Origin: Alteromonadaceae bacterium Bs31
Lineage (GTDB): Bacteria; Pseudomonadota; Gammaproteobacteria; Pseudomonadales; Cellvibrionaceae
Assembly: GCA_900177435.1 (NCBI GenBank)
Contig: FXAI01000004.1
Coordinates: forward strand, 1-64,000
Length of the DNA stretch: 64,000 nucleotides
Direction of reading: 5' to 3'
Both the position numbers and the translations under genes were made by a program. Of this stretch, positions 36,621 through 42,457 are shown in pieces. The notes under the pieces are model-generated. The model searched no databases and was not told the DNA's origin. It saw nothing but the letters and a program-made list of their open reading frames with translations. Numbering within the stretch: position 1 is the first letter of the stretch; every line of letters starts with the position of its first letter.

Positions 36621-38288
36621 TTACCCCGTACAGTTATTGACAGAACTCCAAGTACGCCCTTCGGGCGCAAAAGAAAAAACAGGGTCAAATTCGTTTAATC
36701 CATCGGGCGCTACGCTATCAATATTCGCTTCATGGTTGGTGGCCGCCACTTTGGACACAACCCACGTATGCAGCCGTGTAACGATTTGCGAAGAACAATA
36801 AAACAGTCCGTTTAATTTTTTTATAATTTCGCCATAACGGTTTTCTTCGGCCTTTGCTAGGTACATAGGCCGCACAGGTCGCTCGTTGCGTGGGCAAATA
36901 GCGCCGCCCATTAATTCGGTAAAGTGGTCCCACTCGCCGTTATCGGCGGCTTGTATTAATTGCGCGAGCAGCGAGGCGTCTATGGTTTCTGCATCCAGCC
37001 TGCGCAGTTCCCGCCATACGGTAACGCTAGCACCGCCAATTTGTTGAAATTGTCGTATACCCCATACCGAAGCCCACGCTTCAATACGCTGTGCGCTGTT
37101 TTTAGCGTCTAGCCCGTATTGGTCGGCGTCTATGCCGTAACCATCAATATTTTTAGAAATGTACTTGGCAATATACCCGGTGGCACTGCCTTTACTGGGG
37201 TCTATGGTGACCACTTGTAAGCGGTGTTCGCTTGCGCCCGGTTCTTCTCCGTCTTCTTCTAGTGCGTAACCTTGCAGTATCGCTGTGGCTGGCGCTACTT
37301 GCGTCGATTCGAAAAACAGCAGTAGGTGCCAGTGGGGTGTACCGTCGTGGTGGGGTTCTACTACGCGCATGCCAAAGGCTTCTATACCTTGTCGTTTCCA
37401 TGCGGCTCTAGTGCGTTGCCAAACGGTGTTGAGATAATGCTGTGCCTCTAAGGGCGTTGCGCCGTTGTACTTGGGGTTTTGTATGCCGCTCTTTGAGCGG
37501 GCGTGGTATTTACTGGGGCAGGTGAGGGTATAAAACTGGCCGGTGAACTGCTCGCTGGCTTCGTTGGCAATATTCTCAAAGCCACGCATGCGTACCATTA
37601 GTTCAGTGCGGCGAATAGCGGGGTTTGAAACCGACAGGTCGGCCAGTTCTGCAAGGGTATAGGTTTGCCCCAGTTCGTTTTCTGCTTGCAGTTTTTCGAG
37701 TAATGCACGGTTACTGCGCTTGCGGTCGCTACGGCGTGCAAAGCTTATGTTGGATATGTACGCACCCGTCTTGCGACAGACAAAACCCAATTCACGGGCA
37801 AAGGCTTCCAGCTCTCGCGATTGCCATGTGATGAGCTTTCTTCGCCACCAACAGGCATCACAAAGGCGGGCCAGTGCCGCTACTTTTTGCTCCTTGGTGG
37901 GTTCTTTATCCTCGGGCAAGGGGAAGCTAATACCTGTACGGTTAACTTCATTGCGAACCAGTAGCAGCATGCCTTCTGTGCCTACCCGCCGATAGGCGTC
38001 GTGTATGAGTTTCTCACAGGCTTTTGATTTGGCTTTGGCGTAGTCGCTAACCGCTTGCTGGTCGGCATCAATGGTTAACCCTGTGCCCCCCAGCTTCATT
38101 TTTTCGGCTGTAGCACCTAACCATCGATTAGCCTCCACGTAGCTGTGTTGGGTGGCCAGCCAACGGTAGTGGTTTTCCAAATGGCTCCGAAAAACCTTAA
38201 AGCGTCGAAATAGCGCGTTTCGCCATCGGCTGCATTCGAATGTACCAATGGCATCTAATGGCAGTAGCGGTTCATTGTGCGTAATCAT
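36621..38288 (-). CDS. phage GPA-type replication initiator (rolling circle)
   Basis: A 555-residue rolling-circle initiator of the phage replication gene A (Phage_GPA, P2-like) group. The HUH metal motif is PHWHLLLFF, preceded by MRVVEPHHDG. The catalytic tyrosines are in GYIAKYISKN (Y-x3-Y, two tyrosines as in GPA). It nicks one strand at the origin and stays linked by phosphotyrosine. Upstream there is an in-frame extension to 38345, but the ATG at 38288 has GGTGGTG upstream and is preferred. An AlpA-like gene lies just upstream with an 8-bp gap. It appears complete, and a decayed paralogue lies at 50015-50540. It probably belongs to a phage satellite that has lost its integrase. Confidence 0.85.
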   Translation of the reverse strand: MITHNEPLLPLDAIGTFECSRWRNALFRRFKVFRSHLENHYRWLATQHSYVEANRWLGATAEKMKLGGTGLTIDADQQAVSDYAKAKSKACEKLIHDAYRRVGTEGMLLLVRNEVNRTGISFPLPEDKEPTKEQKVAALARLCDACWWRRKLITWQSRELEAFARELGFVCRKTGAYISNISFARRSDRKRSNRALLEKLQAENELGQTYTLAELADLSVSNPAIRRTELMVRMRGFENIANEASEQFTGQFYTLTCPSKYHARSKSGIQNPKYNGATPLEAQHYLNTVWQRTRAAWKRQGIEAFGMRVVEPHHDGTPHWHLLLFFESTQVAPATAILQGYALEEDGEEPGASEHRLQVVTIDPSKGSATGYIAKYISKNIDGYGIDADQYGLDAKNSAQRIEAWASVWGIRQFQQIGGASVTVWRELRRLDAETIDASLLAQLIQAADNGEWDHFTELMGGAICPRNERPVRPMYLAKAEENRYGEIIKKLNGLFYCSSQIVTRLHTWVVSKVAATNHEANIDSVAPDGLNEFDPVFSFAPEGRTWSSVNNCTG

Positions 38289-38296
38289 GTCACCAC

Positions 38297-38524
38297 CTAA
38301 CACGCTTGGCCTATATGTTCGAGCTTCATAAAGTTGTCCAGCCATGTATCAAGGTCGGCTCGCAGGTAGCGAACCGAGCGACCAATTTTGATAAAGGGTG
38401 GGGCGGGTGTTCGGTTAACCCGGTTGCCTTCCATTCTGGCTTGCGCCAAAAAAGATCGGCTCATACCGATATAGTGTGCGGCTTCGATTTCGGTAAATGC
38501 TTTGACTTGTACTTCAAGCGTCAT
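38297..38524 (-). CDS. AlpA/excisionase-like helix-turn-helix protein
   Basis: A 75-residue DNA-binding protein (HTH_17 type): FTEIEAAHYIGMSRSFLAQARMEG, then PFIKIGRSVRYLRADLDTWLDNF, the usual recognition-helix and wing pattern of excisionase/AlpA proteins of phage satellites. Such proteins activate excision or replication genes. The start ATG 38524 follows GGAGAG; an upstream extension to 38572 lacks family features. The GPA-type gene follows after 8 bp. The iterons at 38593-38641 lie about 70 bp upstream and are a natural target. Confidence 0.85.
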   Translation of the reverse strand: MTLEVQVKAFTEIEAAHYIGMSRSFLAQARMEGNRVNRTPAPPFIKIGRSVRYLRADLDTWLDNFMKLEHIGQAC

Positions 38525-38592
38525 GATGTCTCTCCAGTTGTTATCACGTATTTCTACTGTACCGTGCGACACGCTTGGCTCGTCAACCCCAC

Positions 38593-38641
38593 TTCGGTTG
38601 GCGTTCGGTTAGAGTTCGGTTGAATTTCGGTTAGTTCGGTT
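38593..38641. repeat. five TTCGGTT iterons at one-helical-turn spacing
   Basis: TTCGGTT begins at 38593, 38604, 38615, 38626 and 38635. The first four are exactly 11 bp apart and the last is 9 bp on. They lie upstream of the AlpA-like and GPA-type genes, where an origin or regulator-binding iteron set is expected. No gene is seen in 38642-38858. Confidence 0.75.
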
Positions 38642-38858
38642 AAAAATAATTGAAATAATTTGGTTAACGCGTGAATTGGAGGTCGCTTTTGATGAATGCC
38701 GGTGGACAATTTGGCGGTTTGTATCTCAAAAGGTGTGCTGAGAGGAATAGGGGAGAACGGTGTAGAAAGGGCAGAGCGAACGAATTTGGTTGGAATTTGC
38801 TCAGGTTATGTGTGTTGGAAGTGGCCGATAGACCTTATAGGCGATTTACTTAAGTGGC

Positions 38859-39434
38859 TTATTGAGCCGTTATCATGGTGGTATCTAGTGGGCTGCTGGG
38901 GTCGGCATTAAAAACAATGCCCTTTAAGTTGGCGTTTTCGACGGCCTGTTTGAATGCTTCTGTACAGTAGAGGCGGGTGTAATTGTCTAGCTCCGTTTTG
39001 AAGAGAGCGTGGTCACTTAAGCGGTCTTCATTAAAACCATAGTGAACAAGGTTGCCGTTTTCGTCGTGGGTGGTTAATTGGGGGTTAACCGCATTGAGTG
39101 ATTCGGCGGTACACAGGGTATTAAAAATAAACCCCGCCCCTTGGTCGTGTGTGATTGGCAAGCTTTCGCCGCAATTGGATAGCAGTGGCAGCAGTAGGGT
39201 GTTCGCGTCTTCTGTGAGAAATAGGCGAGCGTAGTTCTCGGAAGCATCGGGGAATTGTTGCCCCTTCGCCGATGAATGGAAGGTGATATGGAGAGGTTTC
39301 CACACCTTGCTATAGGCATCTGGTTTAGCGTTAAACGCAAACGCCCCGTATTGCGGGCCAAGCTTGCGCATGGATTCCGCAGCTGGGACTTCGTGCATCT
39401 TATAGTTTTCGTTGTTATGAACACGGTAAAGCAT
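38859..39434 (-). CDS. likely immunity protein (Imm11/DUF1629-like)
   Basis: A 191-residue soluble protein. The C-terminal block TRLYCTEAFKQAVENANLKGIVFN resembles the conserved end of the DUF1629/Imm11-Imm43 immunity group, in which members bind and block toxins. The N-terminal MLYRVHNNENYKMHEV and the FTEL-like strands fit the same group. It overlaps the AHH toxin gene by one base (TAATG at 39432-39436), the usual arrangement of toxin first and immunity second. Assignment is by family pattern and gene order. Confidence 0.65.
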   Translation of the reverse strand: MLYRVHNNENYKMHEVPAAESMRKLGPQYGAFAFNAKPDAYSKVWKPLHITFHSSAKGQQFPDASENYARLFLTEDANTLLLPLLSNCGESLPITHDQGAGFIFNTLCTAESLNAVNPQLTTHDENGNLVHYGFNEDRLSDHALFKTELDNYTRLYCTEAFKQAVENANLKGIVFNADPSSPLDTTMITAQ

Positions 39435-40018
39435 TATTTCTGGCCTGCTGGTTTCATTACAGAGCTGGGGAAGGTGGATGTTTCCAGCTTGGTACGGATG
39501 GTTCTTAGAATATCTTTTAACGCTTTCCCGTCGTCAGCGCTAGTGATTGTATTGGTATTAATCAGCGTATCTAACCAGTCATAGTAATTATTTCGGTGGA
39601 TACGGCTATGTGGTACGGCCCGTTTAAGGTTACTTGGCATTACTTTCTTAGCGGCGGTATTTCGCGGCAGCCAGGAACCGTTTGCGGGGAAGTCAACGCG
39701 CATCTTGACCCAAGCCATGATTGCTCTTTGTGCTGCGGCTTTGGGATGCGCTCCAGATATAATTGCATGACAATGGCATTCTTTATGAGGGCGGGGCTCC
39801 CCCATGGCCTGCATGTGTTGGGCAAGCAAGCCAGATTTGTGTTGCTCTTCGAGTAGTTGATTGAAATCCATACATTGCCCAGCGGCTTCGTATTCTAGTA
39901 GACGGCATTGAACTGTGGATACAGATTTTACACGGTGCCAGTCCAAGAGGCTTGGCGTACCCTGCTTTGCAAATTGTGCGATGGCGTGGTTGGTGGCTAC
40001 TGAGTGCGTTAGTCCCAT
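39434..40018 (-). CDS. AHH-type nuclease toxin
   Basis: A 194-residue protein with the AHH/HNH-like nuclease domain of polymorphic toxins. Key residues are CHCHAIISGAHP (H82, H84), the NGSWLPRN segment (N113-G114, Leu-Pro) and the distal VPHSRIHRNNYYDWL (H137, H141). The family cleaves DNA or RNA in rival cells. The N-terminal 75 residues have no recognised delivery domain, signal or PAAR/Rhs part, so it could be an orphan toxin, or be delivered by an adaptor outside the window. It lies in a phage-satellite remnant with an immunity-type partner immediately downstream (one-base overlap). Start is ATG 40018. Confidence 0.75.
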   Translation of the reverse strand: MGLTHSVATNHAIAQFAKQGTPSLLDWHRVKSVSTVQCRLLEYEAAGQCMDFNQLLEEQHKSGLLAQHMQAMGEPRPHKECHCHAIISGAHPKAAAQRAIMAWVKMRVDFPANGSWLPRNTAAKKVMPSNLKRAVPHSRIHRNNYYDWLDTLINTNTITSADDGKALKDILRTIRTKLETSTFPSSVMKPAGQK

Positions 40019-40094
40019 TTTTATTCCGATTCCTTGGTAATGTGTTTTAATTATCCCAAACAGTTAGGTTTCAGTCCGTTACGGAGAGCACATG

Positions 40095-40350
40095 TTAGCC
40101 CAGCATCGCCACGGCATCGGCTTTATGGTCTGGCGCCAAGTGCGCATATCTCAATGTGGTATTAAGGTCTGAATGGCCACATAGCTCCCGAACGGTATTC
40201 AGTGGTACTCCCTTCATAACCAGTTGGGAGGCGAAGTCGTGCCGCATATCGTGCCAGCGGAACTCTGCAATATTGGCTGCTTTGAGTATGTTTCTCCAAG
40301 CAGTGGTTACGTTGTTTAATCGGTCTAAATTTATTTGCAGCGGAAGGGTT
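40095..40350 (-). pseudogene. tyrosine integrase catalytic-domain fragment
   Basis: The frame contains RWHDMRHDFASQLVMKG (HxxR box) and VRELCGHSDLNTTLRYAHL (GH box and catalytic Tyr), ending AVAMLG. The N-terminal arm-binding and core-binding parts and the first catalytic Arg are absent. The frame is continuous upstream into another gene, but the part that belongs to an integrase begins near 40350, directly at the end of the nucleotidyltransferase gene. It is a second, different integrase from the remnant at 36270. Confidence 0.8.
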
Positions 40351-40900
40351 AGACGTTTTTCAATCGCTCTAGGAATTGCGGATACCCCTTTTGCTGCCCT
40401 TCGTTGTTGTGCCACGTTTCAAGCGATTTGAAGTTAATAGGGTGAGCTTTTGCAACTAAAACGGCTTGCTCAAGACTCTGTTTATCTCGGAAGTAGTAAT
40501 AGTTGGCTAGGCGATCTTTTACGCAGTCGGTTGGGGTGAGCAGTCGTAATGTGCCTTGATCTGTTGTAATGGAGTGTACGGCTGTCGAAGGGATGTGCTC
40601 ATCGCCAACGGTGAGCGGAGCAGAAGGGAATTCTACCGTTAATTCGGTATCTGGGTGTACAAAGTGTCGGCTATTCTTTGGCTGATTTTCAAAGCCAAGG
40701 GCGCGAATGGCGTTTGCAATTTGTCGATTGCTTTTTAGGCTGATGTCGATGAAGTCCAAGTCCTTCGAAACGTACTTTTCGGAAGAATAGATAGACACGC
40801 AAGAGCCTCCCGACAGTACAACATCGATGTCTTTGGCCCTAAGTTCCTCTGCAATGAGTGCGGCCAATTCTAAACGGGACAATCCTTTTAGGTTTTTCAT
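40349..40900 (-). CDS. nucleotidyltransferase (AbiEii/MNT-like)
   Basis: A 183-residue protein with a nucleotidyltransferase fold. The metal-binding GGS-type motif appears as VVLSGGSCVSIYSSEKYVSKDLDFID (about 27-52), which keeps Gly-Gly-Ser and the Asp-x-Asp pair (DLD), with LLTPTDCVKDRLANYYYFRDKQS downstream. It is of the group used as toxins in AbiE-type and MNT-type pairs, where the enzyme modifies tRNA or a partner. A wHTH gene overlaps its start by 4 nt (ATGA), the usual regulator-toxin order. Start is ATG 40900. Whether it acts as a toxin is not known. Confidence 0.82.
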   Translation of the reverse strand: MKNLKGLSRLELAALIAEELRAKDIDVVLSGGSCVSIYSSEKYVSKDLDFIDISLKSNRQIANAIRALGFENQPKNSRHFVHPDTELTVEFPSAPLTVGDEHIPSTAVHSITTDQGTLRLLTPTDCVKDRLANYYYFRDKQSLEQAVLVAKAHPINFKSLETWHNNEGQQKGYPQFLERLKNV

Positions 40901-41226
40901 AGTGGCTTGTCCTTTTTGCGTGGCCGTCGTCGATCATAGAGCAGGGTTTCTTGTAGGGCTTCGGGAGCCATCGTCAGAGATTTTTCAATAAGCGCTTTTA
41001 GTTCAGGCACAAAAGGGTAGCGCGGGTTGTACTTATACAGCCGCGTTCTGCCTATCTTCTCGTTAATGAGCAGGCCGTCCCGTTCCAGTCGATCCAGTTG
41101 CTTTTGAATTGGGCTTAGATCCGTTGAGAAAGCTTTTGCTATTTCGGCTGCATACCCCGACTCACGAGCGGTGATAAACATCAACACGCGTTCTGCGCTG
41201 GTGGAGCCTACTATTGCTTCAATCAT
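40897..41226 (-). CDS. winged-helix regulator paired with nucleotidyltransferase
   Basis: A 109-residue wHTH protein: SAERVLMFITARESGYAAEIAKAFSTDLSPIQKQLDRLERDGLLIN followed by GRTRLYKYNPRYPFV. It is MarR/ArsR-like in fold, with the recognition helix near residues 38-52. The length and partner match the transcription-regulator half of the wHTH-nucleotidyltransferase pairs. It should repress its own operon by binding the AACCTAC sites just upstream (41231-41290). Start is ATG 41226. Confidence 0.82.
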   Translation of the reverse strand: MIEAIVGSTSAERVLMFITARESGYAAEIAKAFSTDLSPIQKQLDRLERDGLLINEKIGRTRLYKYNPRYPFVPELKALIEKSLTMAPEALQETLLYDRRRPRKKDKPL

Positions 41227-41230
41227 AAAT

Positions 41231-41290
41231 AACCTACTATTAAGGTGATAAAACCTACAATATAGGTTTATATACCTACTTTGTAGGTAT
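41231..41290. promoter_or_regulatory. operator ladder, three 21-bp-spaced sites
   Basis: AACCTAC at 41231 and 41252 and TACCTAC at 41273 are exactly 21 bp apart. The second and third are parts of palindromes: AAACCTA-N5-TAGGTTT (41251-41269) and ATACCTAC-TTT-GTAGGTAT (41272-41290). They lie 4-64 bp upstream of the regulator start and are placed to cover the promoter on the minus strand. Confidence 0.75.
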
Positions 41291-41445
41291 GTCTAGAGGG
41301 GGGAGACTATTTTTATAGTAGCGCGCCACCCAATTAGGGCCACGGCAACAGCTTTGTGAGCTGGAGAAAATAAGCAAAATAATGGGTGACCCCATGTATG
41401 AGCTATGCAGACCCCAAAAAAACTGTGTTTTATAGACCCAGATAT

Positions 41446-42036
41446 TTAGTCATAAAGCGCTGGATATTTCTCGCGCTCTGACCTGTCGTACTCTTCTAAC
41501 AGCAGATTAACTTTTTCTTTTACTTCCTGTGGGGAGGGTTGTTGTTTTGAATCGTCCAACCATTTCAATACGTCCCTGCGAACACTGCCAGAGTTAGCGA
41601 TACAGTATGCCGGTTCCTTAACCCAGACTGTTGGACTCATCATCGCCGCTGAACTGTATTCCCAGCAGCGAGAATAGCCTTTTTTTTGCATGATTGACGA
41701 TACAGTGAAACCATAAGGAATTCGTAGCACAATAGCCCCCAATGCAAAAAAAATGGCAATTTTTAGCGCTTTTTGTTTTATTGCTTCCGGCTCTTTGTTA
41801 ATGAGCTTAAGTGCTAATAAAAAAATAAGTGAAAGTAGCGTGGGTATTCCAATAAATAATGGTACATCCCAGCTTGAAACTGACACATAGACATTTTGAC
41901 TGCTCAAGCGTTGGGTGTTGGTTAGAAAACTGCTTCCCATGTGGACGACGATTTCAAAAACTGTCGCCGATAGCGCAAGAATAAAGAAGCCTATTTTCGC
42001 TCGAAAGAAAAGCGTGGGAGGCTCAATATCGCTCAT
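41446..42036 (-). CDS. membrane protein, possible immunity partner
   Basis: A 196-residue integral membrane protein with three predicted transmembrane segments (about IGFFILALSATVFEIVVHMG, VPLFIGIPTLLSLIFLLAL, IAIFFALGAIVLRIPYGF), then a soluble tail with a Cys pair and a Glu/Lys-rich end. It resembles the DUF1240-type small membrane proteins in general form. It is 2 bp downstream of a truncated gene tail on the same strand. Immunity proteins for membrane-acting toxins often look like this, but the assignment is only contextual. Start is ATG 42036. Confidence 0.6.
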   Translation of the reverse strand: MSDIEPPTLFFRAKIGFFILALSATVFEIVVHMGSSFLTNTQRLSSQNVYVSVSSWDVPLFIGIPTLLSLIFLLALKLINKEPEAIKQKALKIAIFFALGAIVLRIPYGFTVSSIMQKKGYSRCWEYSSAAMMSPTVWVKEPAYCIANSGSVRRDVLKWLDDSKQQPSPQEVKEKVNLLLEEYDRSEREKYPALYD

Positions 42037-42038
42037 AA

Positions 42039-42360
42039 TTATCGACCAAAATAGGGAACGCCAAACAATTTATGCATAAAACCGATGGGGTCTTTGTCTG
42101 CATAGTTTAGAACACGGCGAGTTTCATATTTTATTTGCCTTATGTCTGACATAATTTGTAACTCGGTATCCTTTAATAGCTGAGCGAGCCTTTCTGTTAA
42201 TTGATGTCGTTCCGCAAACGATCCAAGCCATGCAGTGAGTGCGGCGCCTGCGATAACAACAAGTACTATAGGGCCTATCGTTGCCATTGCGGTTCCGCCA
42301 ACAACAGCGGCAACAACCCCCCAAGCTATTCCCGCACCTGTAACAGCGGTAGCAACTCAA
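42039..42360 (-). pseudogene. truncated effector-like C-terminus with hydrophobic segment
   Basis: The frame is open on the minus strand from 42360 to 42039, including 24 residues upstream of the internal ATG 42287 (VATAVTGAGIAWGVVAAVVGG). It then reads ATIGPIVLVVIAGAALTAW, a second hydrophobic stretch, followed by a soluble helical tail (FAERHQLTERLAQLLKDTE). The end is LFGVPYFGR. The 5' part is lost at 42359, where the AATGGTGACCCC motif begins. It could be the pore-type C-domain of a type VI or contact-dependent effector, with its immunity gene at 41446. No catalytic motif is seen. Confidence 0.5.
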
Positions 42361-42370
42361 TGGTGACCCC
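42359..42370. repeat. boundary motif AATGG(N)TGACCCC
   Basis: AATGGTGACCCC at 42359, AATGGGTGACCCC at 41381 and AATGGATGACCCC at 49979. In the last two cases CTATG follows 1-2 nt later, and here ACTATG follows directly. Each copy stands at a gene breakpoint: beyond the 41446 gene, at the 5' break of the 42039 gene and at the end of the decayed GPA copy. Confidence 0.45.
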
Positions 42371-42457
42371 ACTATGTCCTGGGTGTCCAATGTAATTTTT
42401 GTAATTAAAGTGGTTGCGTCTTCACCTTAGCGGCTTATCTAAATGAGCATCAATCCC

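Noticed and set aside
38671-38911. Two overlapping plus-strand frames before the immunity gene
   Set aside because: They lack family motifs and clear ribosome sites, and run into the minus-strand immunity gene.
42201-42395. Plus-strand Cys-rich frame of 64 codons
   Set aside because: It is antisense to the truncated effector tail, and the Cys residues come from complement of its Ala/Gly codons.
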